Assembly (NCBI RefSeq): GCF_021462265.1
Contig: NZ_JAJONF010000039.1
Span: 21,276 to 85,275 of the forward strand
Length of the DNA: 64,000 nt
Reading direction: 5' to 3'
From: Streptomyces shenzhenensis
Lineage (GTDB): Bacteria; Actinomycetota; Actinomycetes; Streptomycetales; Streptomycetaceae
How positions within the stretch are numbered: the stretch's first letter is position 1; every line of letters starts with the position of its first letter. A model generated the notes under the pieces. The model was not told the origin of the DNA. It worked only from the letters and a program-made list of their open reading frames with translations, and ran no database searches. Position numbers and translations under genes: made by a program. Shown here piece by piece: positions 44,175-51,899 of the stretch.

Positions 44175-45041
44175 TCAGCCTGCCGCGACCGTCAGTGGTG
44201 CGAACCGCCGGGTCCAGTCTCCCGGCGACTCCGTGATGCCGTACGTCATGACGGAGTTCATGGCGACTGAGGTCAGCCCACGCGCCTTCGCCCAGGCCAG
44301 CAGTTCATCGTGCCGGACGTCGATGTCGGTACGGAGCGGGCGATCGGTGCGGGCGGCGATTGAGGAGATCAGGGCCTTCGCCGTCTCGGTGTCACGGGCG
44401 ATCAGCGGCCCGACGACATGCGTCTCCATGTTCGGCCAGGCGGCCGCGTAGCCGACGATCCGCCCGTCGTCCACGGCGACCCGCAGCAGGTCCGAGAACG
44501 CGGGCAGCCGGGTGATGAGAAAAGTGCGGTCGGCGCCGAACACCGCCTCGTCCAGCCTGAGGATGGGGCCGAGATCCTCTGCGGTGGCCGCCCGGGTCGC
44601 CACCCGAGGCTCGGACCCGCCCGGTGTGAAGTGCCCGGACAACATCTCCGAACGACCGGTGACCTTGAACCCCAGTTCCTCGTAGAGCGGACGGCCGTAC
44701 GGCGTCGCGTACAGGGTCAGGGGAGTCGTGCCCATCACTGAGACGATGTGCCGCATCAGCCGGCGCCCGATGCCCTGGCGGGCGTGCCGTTCGGCGACCA
44801 GGACCATACCGACCGCGCCGAGGTGCGGGCGTTCCCTCGGGCCGTACTCCGTGATGACACAGGCGGCGACCAGGCCACCGCCGGGGTCGTCGATGCCGTA
44901 CCCCTTCCCGGCCGTGAGGAGCAAGCGCCACTTGTGTTCCTCACGGGGCCAGCCCCGATCCTCGGACAAGTCGGAGCAGGCGCTGAGATCGCACGGCGTC
45001 AGTCGACGAATGGGCAGAGCGGCGTCGGAAAGAGTTGACAC
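44175..45041 (-). CDS. GNAT family N-acetyltransferase (two-domain)
   Basis: A 288-residue protein from the GTG at 45041 (MSTLSDAALPIRRLTPCDLSAC); no start has a strong ribosome site, and an ATG at 45113 is also open. The N-terminal GNAT domain has the acetyl-CoA motif VGMVLVAERHARQGIGRRLMRHIVSVM and LYEELGFKV. The second half (about 165-280, FSDLLRVAVDDGRIVGYAAAWPN) looks like a degenerate second GNAT domain of the YitH/HolE-like kind. Substrate unknown. Confidence 0.82.
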   Translation of the reverse strand: MSTLSDAALPIRRLTPCDLSACSDLSEDRGWPREEHKWRLLLTAGKGYGIDDPGGGLVAACVITEYGPRERPHLGAVGMVLVAERHARQGIGRRLMRHIVSVMGTTPLTLYATPYGRPLYEELGFKVTGRSEMLSGHFTPGGSEPRVATRAATAEDLGPILRLDEAVFGADRTFLITRLPAFSDLLRVAVDDGRIVGYAAAWPNMETHVVGPLIARDTETAKALISSIAARTDRPLRTDIDVRHDELLAWAKARGLTSVAMNSVMTYGITESPGDWTRRFAPLTVAAG

Positions 45042-45704
45042 GCGGGTCAGGCTTGCCGACCCACACCCCTGGCGTCCACCGCTTTCATTGCGGACGCACG
45101 CGCTTTTGGCCATGCGGTAGCCGTCCGTGCCTCCGGACGGACCCGGGACGTTTCACGTGAAACCAACTGGGCCTGGAAGCCGAGACCATGGAGTTCGACC
45201 GGGCGATCTCGTTGGTGTGCGGCCTCCGGTAATCGAAGGAGTCGATGGTTCGCTCGTCGCACGGATGCTCCGCCCGCCACGCATACGAACAACGGCACGG
45301 ACGGCGGAGGCTGGTTCATGTCCCACGACAGGCCCGCGGTCGATCCCTTCGCCGAGTGTCTGGCCGGGGCGCCGGACGGCGGGCAGGAACGCCCCAGGGC
45401 CGCCTCAGGCTGCCCTCCCGTGCCCGCGGGGCCCCTGGGAGTGAATGCCGGCCGACGGCAGAGCCGGCGTGCCTTCAGGGAGCCCTCAGGCGCCGCGGCG
45501 GACAGCATGCGGTGTCCGGCCCCTTCGGGGCCACGGCCGGGCACCCTGCTTCGGCTCCAGCAGCGCAATTCCCGCCCCGTGGTCCATGCGGTCGTCGACC
45601 AGCGGGCGCGCCTTGAGATCACCCCGCTGCGGGACGTCGGCATCCCCCGCACCGCATCCGGCATGACTCGGTCGAGGAACTGGTCATCGGCGGCGACTGA
45701 TCCC
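45042..45704. other. Region without a supported gene
   Basis: About 660 bp between two leftward genes. Open frames exist on both strands but none shows family motifs or a good ribosome site. The interval holds a perfect parS at 45150. Base composition is normal for the genome; a decayed gene cannot be excluded. Confidence 0.5.
45150..45163. other. parS: parS site (perfect)
   Basis: Exact GTTTCACGTGAAAC in the long gene-free interval upstream of the acetyltransferase gene. Confidence 0.95.
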
Positions 45705-46187
45705 TCATCCGAGGTCCGGGGCGTGCATGGCCCGCACACCCTCGATGTTGCCGTCCAGGTAGTGCCGCAGCGACAGCGGTACGAGGTGCACGGAGGCGAT
45801 CCCCACACGGGTGAAGGGGACCCGTACGATCTCGTACTCCCCGGCGGGCTCATCGACCTCGGGGCCGTGTCGCAGGGCAGGATCCATGGACTCCAGCCGG
45901 CAGACGAAGAAGTGCTGGACCTTCACGCCGCTCGCACTGCCGCTGTCGCCGATGTGCTCCACAGTGTCGACGAAGCAGGGCACCACGTCGGTGATCTTGG
46001 CGCCGAGCTCCTCGTCCACCTCTCGGTGCAGGGCGTCGACGACGGTGCTGTCCTCTGGTTCGACCCCGCCACCGGGAGTGACCCAGTAGGGATCGACACC
46101 AGGCTTGGTGCGCTTGATCAGAATCAGGTCGTCGCCGTCCAGCAGAACGGCGCGGGCGGTGCGCTTGACCACGGGTCGGACGGTCAT
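45705..46187 (-). CDS. NUDIX hydrolase
   Basis: A 160-residue protein from the ATG at 46187 (MTVRPVVKRTARAVLLDGDDLILIKRTKPG). The NUDIX box GGGVEPEDSTVVDALHREVDEELGA fits G-x5-E-x7-R-E-V-x-E-E-L-G (first Glu slightly shifted). Such enzymes hydrolyse nucleoside diphosphates linked to other moieties; the substrate is not deducible. The open frame extends 51 codons upstream through a parS-like site but without family sequence. Confidence 0.88.
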   Translation of the reverse strand: MTVRPVVKRTARAVLLDGDDLILIKRTKPGVDPYWVTPGGGVEPEDSTVVDALHREVDEELGAKITDVVPCFVDTVEHIGDSGSASGVKVQHFFVCRLESMDPALRHGPEVDEPAGEYEIVRVPFTRVGIASVHLVPLSLRHYLDGNIEGVRAMHAPDLG

Positions 46188-46208
46188 GGGAGAAATGTGG
46201 CCCAGCTG

Positions 46209-46222
46209 GTTCCACGTGAAAC
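46209..46222. other. parS: parS-like site, one mismatch (GTTCCACGTGAAAC)
   Basis: Thirteen of 14 bases match parS. It lies 22 bp upstream of the NUDIX start. Confidence 0.7.
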
Positions 46223-46287
46223 ATCGCGAAAGGCCGCGGCGTGGACGCATGGCGTCAAACCGCCGAACGTGCTCGGCTCCCCGATGG

Positions 46288-47193
46288 TCAGTCCCAGTCC
46301 GCGGCCGCGTGCTGGAGCCACTCGTGCGCCCGCGCGACATGTGGCATGGCGAGCGTGCCGGTGCGCACTACGAGGAAGTACGTCCGCAGCGGGGGCACCG
46401 CGGGATCGTGCAGCGCCACGACCTCACCGCGCTCCAGAGCGGCGGAGCACAGATACCGGGGCAGCACCGCGAGGCCGGCCCCCGCGACCGTACAGGCGAG
46501 GACCGCGCGCAGATCGGGTACCACGACCGTGCCCGAGGCGGCCGGACGTGTGTCGAAGACGGAACCCCAGTAGCGCGAGACGAACGGCAGCGACTCGTGG
46601 ACCTCGACCACCGGCAGGTGCTCCAGGGCGGCCGCGCCCTTGCCGCGTACCGTACCGGCATCCATCTTCTCGGCCCAGCGCGGGGCGGCGACCAGTACAT
46701 GCTCCTCGTCGCAGAGCGCGCTGGCGGTGAGCAGGGCGCCACGCGGCCTCACCGTGCTGATGGCCAGGTCATGGTGTCCGGCGGACAGCCCCTCCAGGGT
46801 CTCCTCGGCGTTCCCGAACGAGGCGCGCAGCGCGAAACGCCGGCCGTCGTCGCCGGTGAGTTCCGTGAGAGCGGGCAGGGCGCGTTCGGCGGTGAACTCG
46901 GGCGGGCCGGCGAGGTGCAGCGTGCGTACCGAGAAGTCGTCGTCGAGGCCGCGTTCCGCTATCTCCACGAGGGCGTCGAGGTGCGGGGCGGCCTTGTGGG
47001 CGAGTTCGTCGCCGATGGTCGTGGGAGTCACCCCGCGGGCCTGACGCAGGAAGAGCGGGCGGCCCAGCTGTCGTTCCAGGGTCCGGATCTGGGAGGTCAC
47101 GGCCGGCTGCGAGAGGCCGAGCAGGGCGGCGGCGCGGGTGAAGGAGCCGGCCCGGTGCACGGTGACGAAGGTGCGCAGCAAGGCCAGATCCAT
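46288..47193 (-). CDS. LysR family transcriptional regulator
   Basis: A 301-residue regulator with the typical N-terminal helix-turn-helix: MDLALLRTFVTVHRAGSFTRAAALLGLSQPAVTSQIRTLERQLGRPLFLR. A periplasmic-binding-like effector domain follows from about 90 (RTLHLAGPPEFTAERALPAL). Target genes are unknown; no divergent partner is present, since the upstream gene is also leftward and ends at 47427. The 233-bp upstream gap contains an AT-richer stretch around 47250-47275 that may hold its promoter. Confidence 0.93.
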   Translation of the reverse strand: MDLALLRTFVTVHRAGSFTRAAALLGLSQPAVTSQIRTLERQLGRPLFLRQARGVTPTTIGDELAHKAAPHLDALVEIAERGLDDDFSVRTLHLAGPPEFTAERALPALTELTGDDGRRFALRASFGNAEETLEGLSAGHHDLAISTVRPRGALLTASALCDEEHVLVAAPRWAEKMDAGTVRGKGAAALEHLPVVEVHESLPFVSRYWGSVFDTRPAASGTVVVPDLRAVLACTVAGAGLAVLPRYLCSAALERGEVVALHDPAVPPLRTYFLVVRTGTLAMPHVARAHEWLQHAAADWD

Positions 47194-47343
47194 CGCACAC
47201 CCTTCCGTTCGCCCTGCCCCTTTCCGGCCCTCGGGCAGGTCCCCAACTATAAATAAGTCGATAGGTCTCTGCCGTTACAGTGATTGGACACTGACGCAGA
47301 GTCAACTAGCCTGGGTCGCGCGGTTCTTGGCGCGCGAGAACCG

Positions 47344-47382
47344 GGACGGTCCGAGCCACGAGGGGGGAGGCTCGGACCGTCC
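47344..47382 (-). terminator. Terminator after the Cys/Met PLP-enzyme gene
   Basis: GGACGGTCCGAGCC (47344-47357) pairs perfectly with 47369-47382 across an 11-base G-rich loop, 45 bp beyond the stop of the leftward gene. Confidence 0.8.
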
Positions 47383-47426
47383 GTCATGCGTAGCCCCTCC
47401 CATGGGGGCGGGCGTCCGTAATCCGG

Positions 47427-48557
47427 TCACCGATCCGACTCGTCGAGCGCGCGCAGCACATCGGTCACGAGATCATCGGGGTCCTCGGCCCCGACCGACA
47501 GCCGGATGAAGCCCTCCGGTACATCGTCCCCGCCCCAGCGCAGCCGCCGCTCGGCCGTGGAACGCACCCCGCCGAAGCTCGTCGCGTCGTCGACCAGCCG
47601 CAGCGCCCGGAGAAAACGCTCGGCACGCGCGCGCGTGGGCAGCGTGAAGGAGATGACCGAGCCGTAGCGGCGCATCTGCTGCGAGGCGATCTTGTGCGCG
47701 GGGTCGTCGGACAGCCCCGGGTAGCGCAGGCCGGTCACCTCGGGCCGCTCGCGCAGCGCCTCCGCGAGCAGCTGCGCGGTCGCGTTCTGCCGGTCCACCC
47801 GCAGCTGGAGGGTGGCCAGGGAGCGATGGGCCAGCCAGGCCTCCATGGGCCCGGAGATCGCCCCGATGATCTTGCGCCAGCGGCGTACCGCCGCCATGGC
47901 CGCCGTGTCGCGCCCGGCGACGTACCCCAGCAGCACGTCCCCGTGGCCGGTGAGCTGCTTGGTGCCGCTGGCCAAGGAGAAGTCGGCGCCCAGCGCCAGC
48001 GGCCGCTGACCGAGCGGAGTGGCGAGGGTGTTGTCGACGGCGACGAGGGCGCCACGCGCGTGTGCCGCTCCGGCGAGCCGCCGGATGTCGCAGACGTCGA
48101 GCCCGGGATTGCACGGCGACTCGATCAGCAGCAGCTTCGCCCCGTCCAGGACGTCGAGCTGGGCGTCGCCGGCGGTGGGCGCGGTGCGCACCTCGATGCC
48201 GTACGCCTCCAGCTGGGCGCGCACCAGGGGGAGCACCTGGTAGCCGTCGGAGGGCAGGACGACCGAGTCCCCGGCGCTCAGCTGGGAAAAGAGCACCGCC
48301 GCGATGGCCGCCACGCCGGAGGCGAACACCAGCGTCTCGACGTCCTCGCCGGGCGCCTCCAACTCGCCGATGGCCCGTTCCAGGTGGGTCCAGGTCGGGT
48401 TCTCGTCGCGCCCGTAGGCGTACGGGCCGCTCACCTCGCCCGGCAGATGGAAGTGCGCGGCGAAGACCGGCCCGGGGAGGGTCGGCTCGTTCTTGACCGG
48501 CTCGGGCAGCCCCGCGCGCACCGCGCGTGTGCCCTCGCCCATGACCGCCTCGCTCAT
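47427..48557 (-). CDS. Cys/Met-metabolism PLP-dependent enzyme (cystathionine gamma-lyase/synthase-like)
   Basis: A 376-residue fold-type I PLP enzyme. YAYGRDENPTWTHLERAIGELE matches the conserved Y-x-R-x-x-N-P-T of the family, and the PLP lysine lies in SLASGTKQLTGHGDVLLGYV (S-x-T-K). GGVRSTAERRLRW near the C-terminus resembles the substrate-binding S-L-G-G-x-x-S-x-x-x-x-P region but lacks the usual proline. It acts in transsulfuration or related C-S chemistry; whether it is a lyase, synthase or other is not resolved. It overlaps the phosphatase gene by four bases. Confidence 0.88.
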   Translation of the reverse strand: MSEAVMGEGTRAVRAGLPEPVKNEPTLPGPVFAAHFHLPGEVSGPYAYGRDENPTWTHLERAIGELEAPGEDVETLVFASGVAAIAAVLFSQLSAGDSVVLPSDGYQVLPLVRAQLEAYGIEVRTAPTAGDAQLDVLDGAKLLLIESPCNPGLDVCDIRRLAGAAHARGALVAVDNTLATPLGQRPLALGADFSLASGTKQLTGHGDVLLGYVAGRDTAAMAAVRRWRKIIGAISGPMEAWLAHRSLATLQLRVDRQNATAQLLAEALRERPEVTGLRYPGLSDDPAHKIASQQMRRYGSVISFTLPTRARAERFLRALRLVDDATSFGGVRSTAERRLRWGGDDVPEGFIRLSVGAEDPDDLVTDVLRALDESDR

Positions 48558-49045
48558 GCCGCCGTTCCCTCCACTTCGTCCCGCACAGCGGCGAGCAGGC
48601 CCTCGCTCGCCGCCTCCACCATCTCAAGACACTCCTCGAAGCCGTCCAGAGCGCCGTAGTACGGATCCGGTACGTCCACGTCGTCGCCTGCGGCCGGGTC
48701 GTACGAGCGCAGCAGGCGTACCTTGCGCGCATCCTCCTCGGTGGGGGCGAGGCGGCGCAGGGCCTTGAGGTGGCCGGAGTCGAGGGCGATCACGAGGTCG
48801 AGGCGGGCGAACCAGGACGCCTGGAACTGGCGTGCGATGTGGTCGCTGTCGTAGCCGTGCTCCCTGAGAACGCGAACTGTGCGCGGGTCGGCGCCGTCGC
48901 CCTCGTGCCAGCCGCCGGTGCCGGCGCTGTCGGCGTCGACACGGTCGTCGAGCCCGGCCTCGGCCAGGCGGGCACGAAAGACGGATTCGGCCATCGGGGA
49001 ACGGCAGATGTTGCCGGTGCAGACGAAGCAGACGCGATAGGTCAT
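48554..49045 (-). CDS. ptpA: Low-molecular-weight protein-tyrosine phosphatase
   Basis: A 163-residue phosphatase. The active-site loop C9-TGNIC-R15-S lies in VCFVCTGNICRSPMAE at the N-terminus, and the general-acid motif is DPY in DVPDPYYGALDGFEECLEMVE. In S. coelicolor PtpA at the same locus dephosphorylates phosphotyrosine proteins and affects antibiotic production. It is translationally coupled to the downstream PLP-enzyme gene. Confidence 0.95.
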   Translation of the reverse strand: MTYRVCFVCTGNICRSPMAESVFRARLAEAGLDDRVDADSAGTGGWHEGDGADPRTVRVLREHGYDSDHIARQFQASWFARLDLVIALDSGHLKALRRLAPTEEDARKVRLLRSYDPAAGDDVDVPDPYYGALDGFEECLEMVEAASEGLLAAVRDEVEGTAA

Positions 49046-49052
49046 CAGCCGC

Positions 49053-49427
49053 TCAGTCCGTGTCGGGAAGGATCATGTTGAGGGCCCAGGACACGATCGA
49101 GATGATCAGGCCGCCCAGGACGGCCGTCCAGAACCCCTCCACGTGGAAGCTCAGGTCGAGCTTGTCGCACACCCAGGACGTCAGCAGCAGCATCAGCGCG
49201 TTGACCACCAGGGTGATCAGGCCGAGGGTGAGGATGAACAGCGGGAAGGTCAGGATCTTGACGATCGGCTTGACCAGGAAGTTCACCAGGCCGAAGACCA
49301 GGGCCACCAGGATCAGCGTCCAGACCTTCTTGGCGGTGCTGTCGCCGGTCAGGGTGATCTTGTCGAGCAGCCATACGGCGACCGCCAGGGCGCCCGCGTT
49401 GGCGATCGTCTTGACTAGGAAATTCAT
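49053..49427 (-). CDS. Phage-holin-family small membrane protein
   Basis: A 124-residue, four-segment membrane protein, MNFLVKTIANAGALAVAVWLL onward, with the motif VFGLVNFLVKPIVKILTFPLFILTLGLITLVVNALML typical of the phage_holin_4_2/YvlD family. Despite the family name these are ordinary chromosomal membrane proteins, sometimes in envelope-stress operons. The start is one of two consecutive ATGs (49430 or 49427). It ends 7 bp before ptpA and is probably cotranscribed with it. Confidence 0.88.
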   Translation of the reverse strand: MNFLVKTIANAGALAVAVWLLDKITLTGDSTAKKVWTLILVALVFGLVNFLVKPIVKILTFPLFILTLGLITLVVNALMLLLTSWVCDKLDLSFHVEGFWTAVLGGLIISIVSWALNMILPDTD

Positions 49428-49489
49428 CATGTGTCTGATCGTGGCAGAAGAGATCGGATACGAGCAGTGGGGCGAGGGCGGCAAAGGCG

Positions 49490-49807
49490 ATGAAGGCATT
49501 CCGGCTGGACGAACTGGAGGCGGAGCGCGCCGCCAACGACGGGGCCTACCTGCAGTTCCTGCGGGAGCGGAACATGTCGGTCGGCCTCTACGCCCTCGAC
49601 GCGGGCTCGCACGACCCGCAGCAGCCGCACAACCAGGACGAGGTCTACTTCGTGGTCAGCGGCCGTGCCGCGATCACCGTCGGCCTGGAGACCACGCAGG
49701 TGGCGCGGGGCAGCGTGGTGTACGTGCCGGCCGGGGTGGCCCACAAGTTCCATCACATCAGCGAGGATCTGCGGGTCCTGGTCGTCTTCTCTCCCCCCGA
49801 GGCCTGA
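49490..49807 (+). CDS. Cupin domain protein
   Basis: A 105-residue single cupin barrel. The first cupin motif is in HDPQQPHNQDEVYFVVSGRAAITVG (G-x5-H-x-H-like, with H47 and E51 as likely metal ligands) and the second in GSVVYVPAGVAHKFHHISEDLRVLVVF (H). It could be an isomerase, a dioxygenase or a sensor; nothing fixes the function. It is divergent from the membrane protein gene to its left. Confidence 0.87.
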   Translation: MKAFRLDELEAERAANDGAYLQFLRERNMSVGLYALDAGSHDPQQPHNQDEVYFVVSGRAAITVGLETTQVARGSVVYVPAGVAHKFHHISEDLRVLVVFSPPEA

Positions 49808-49971
49808 CCTCTCCCTCGGGGTTCCCTAGGGGAAGGGTCAGGGGAGGACAAGGGCTCCAGGGCCCCCGTACGACCCCTTCGCGGCTCTAGCATCGGGTGC
49901 AGGACATCACATCGTGCGGGACGCACGAGACCGTACGTGCCGGAGCGCACGAGAAGGCGGAGGACAGGGCA

Positions 49972-50184
49972 ATGCGAGAGATCTTCACAGGTCTGCCGTG
50001 GTGGGTGAAGTGGATCGCGGTGCCGGTGATCGCGCTGGTGGTGTTCGGCGGTCTCATCACGGCCGTGATCAGCTGGGTGGTCTTCCTGCTCTTCAAGCTG
50101 CTGATCTTCGTGGCGCTGGTCGGCGGACTGATCTACATCGTGCGGAAGTTCATGTCGAACTCCTCGTCGAAGAGCGACTGGTGA
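49972..50184 (+). CDS. DUF5326 family small membrane protein
   Basis: A 70-residue protein from the ATG at 49972 (MREIFTGLPWWVKWIAVPVI), 7 bp after GGCGGAGGAC. Two hydrophobic segments, about 14-37 and 38-57, and a short polar tail SNSSSKSDW suggest a membrane protein. It is a conserved streptomycete family without known function. Confidence 0.8.
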   Translation: MREIFTGLPWWVKWIAVPVIALVVFGGLITAVISWVVFLLFKLLIFVALVGGLIYIVRKFMSNSSSKSDW

Positions 50185-50317
50185 GACCTGTGGGAATCGG
50201 TGGCCGGTAACAGGAATCACCGGTTCCCTCGGGGGAGGGAAGTTTCCCGCAGGGGCCGACCGGGAGCGGCGGCGGACGGTTAGAGTCGCTGACCCCCTCG
50301 CGCTCCGGGAGTGCCCC

Positions 50318-51187
50318 TTGGCCACGCTTGACGCCGCCCCCGTACCCACGGAACTTCCTCCACCCCCGATCCAACGCCGTTCCGGCACGCCGCCCGTGCA
50401 GCGGCCGCCGGCCGCCCCGGCCGATGCCGCACAGCCGCATTCGGCCACCCTCATCGGCTCCGTGCAGCGTGCGATGCGCCTGCTGGAGTGCGTCGCCGGA
50501 CACGAACACGGCGCCCCAGCCAAACAACTGGCCCGGGAGACCGGCCTCGCCCTGCCCACCGCCTACCACCTGCTGCGCACCCTGGTCCACGAGGGCTACC
50601 TGCGCCGCGACAAGGGGCTGTTCTTCCTGGGTGAGGCGGCGGAGCGGCTGAGCAGCAGCGGGGCACAGCAGAAACGTCGCAGCGCGGTCGTCGACACCCT
50701 CGCCCACTGGCGGGACTCGATCGGGGTCCCGGTGTACTACGCCCTGTACCGGGACGGCGAGATCGAGGTCATGTGCGTCTCCGACTCCCCGGCGGCCCCG
50801 GCGGTCGCGGAGTGGGCCGACTTCCGCGAGACCGGACACGCGCACGCCGTCGGCCAGTGCCTCCTCTCCCAGCTGGACGAGGACGTCCGCCGCGACCATC
50901 TCGGCCGCTATCCCGTGCGGCCCCTCACCCCGTACACGGTTCGTGACGGCCAGACACTGCTGCGACGGCTGGAGCGGACGCGGCGGATGGACCCGGTGGT
51001 GGAACGCCAGGAGTACACGCTGGGGACGGTCTGTGCGGCGATTCCCCTCACCGTCGGCACCACGGCCGCCTCGATCGCCATCTCCGTCCCCCTCCACCAG
51101 GCCGACCGGCTGCTGCCGGCCGCGCGGCAGTTGCAGGCCGAAGTGGGCCGGCATCTGGGGTCGCTTGCGCTCGCTATCAGTATTTGA
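50318..51187 (+). CDS. ssgR: IclR family regulator SsgR, activator of ssgA
   Basis: A 289-residue IclR-type regulator starting at TTG after GGGAG. A Pro-rich N-terminal extension of about 40 residues precedes the winged helix (SVQRAMRLLECVAGHEHGAPAKQLARETGLALPTAYHLLRTLVHEGYLRR). The C-terminal effector domain from about 120 includes GHAHAVGQCLLSQL. In S. coelicolor SsgR directly activates the neighbouring sporulation gene ssgA; the same pair is present here, so the name rests on family plus context. Confidence 0.92.
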   Translation: MATLDAAPVPTELPPPPIQRRSGTPPVQRPPAAPADAAQPHSATLIGSVQRAMRLLECVAGHEHGAPAKQLARETGLALPTAYHLLRTLVHEGYLRRDKGLFFLGEAAERLSSSGAQQKRRSAVVDTLAHWRDSIGVPVYYALYRDGEIEVMCVSDSPAAPAVAEWADFRETGHAHAVGQCLLSQLDEDVRRDHLGRYPVRPLTPYTVRDGQTLLRRLERTRRMDPVVERQEYTLGTVCAAIPLTVGTTAASIAISVPLHQADRLLPAARQLQAEVGRHLGSLALAISI

Positions 51188-51285
51188 AAACTCACTCCTT
51201 GTGATCTGCCATGTACTTTCAGCAAGATTTGACCACCATCAAGGGATAATTCCCGGCCAGTCGGTGTCATATGACGGGGTAGGCA

Positions 51286-51723
51286 ATGCGCGAGTCCGTA
51301 CAAGCAGAAGTCATGATGAGCTTTCTCGTCTCGGAGGAGCTCTCCTTCCGCATCCCCGTGGAGTTGCGCTACGAGACCTGTGATCCCTATGCCGTCCGGC
51401 TCACCTTCCACCTGCCCGGGGACGCGCCGGTGACCTGGGCCTTCGGCCGGGAGCTGCTGATCGACGGGGTGGGGCGGCCGTGCGGCGAGGGAGATGTGCA
51501 CATCGCGCCCGCCGACTCCGAGGTGCTGGGCGAGGTGCTGATCCGGCTTCAGGTCGGCGGTGACCAGGCGATGTTCCGGTCCTCCGCGCCGCCACTGGTG
51601 GCTTTCCTCGACCGTACGGACAAGCTGGTGCCGCTCGGCCAGGAGGGCTCGCTCGCCGACTTCGACGCCCACCTGGCCGAGGCTCTGGACCGCATCCTGG
51701 CCGAGGAACAGAGCGCCGGCTGA
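51286..51723 (+). CDS. ssgA: Sporulation-specific cell division activator SsgA
   Basis: A 145-residue SsgA-like protein, MRESVQAEVMMSFLVSEELS onward, with FHLPGDAPVTWAFGRELL and PLVAFLDRTDKLVPLGQE, the strongly conserved blocks of the SALP family. SsgA controls sites of septation and germination in streptomycetes and helps position SsgB/FtsZ. Its presence fixes the genus as a morphologically complex streptomycete. The 98-bp gap after ssgR is relatively AT-rich and probably contains the SsgR target promoter. Confidence 0.95.
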   Translation: MRESVQAEVMMSFLVSEELSFRIPVELRYETCDPYAVRLTFHLPGDAPVTWAFGRELLIDGVGRPCGEGDVHIAPADSEVLGEVLIRLQVGGDQAMFRSSAPPLVAFLDRTDKLVPLGQEGSLADFDAHLAEALDRILAEEQSAG

Positions 51724-51899
51724 AGCGTTACGGCACGGGGTGCGTCACCGGTCCGCCGAGCCGCATGGGGACAGGCAGGAACGCTTCTGCGCGTCCGCGG
51801 CATCTGCCTGCGGTCCGGTGACGCCGACGGCTCGGCTCGTCACCCGAGCCGTCCGCGCCTCACCTGGGCTGTCCGCGTCTCAGCCGCGTTGACCGCGCC

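Noticed and set aside
45318..46730. 470-residue plus-strand frame across the gene-free interval, the NUDIX gene and part of the LysR gene
   Set aside because: Most of it mirrors the real minus-strand NUDIX and LysR genes. The unique N-terminal part has no family features.
49053..49427. Phage holin, suggesting a prophage remnant
   Set aside because: The holin_4_2/YvlD family is mostly chromosomal membrane proteins; the neighbours are core genes and no other phage gene is present.
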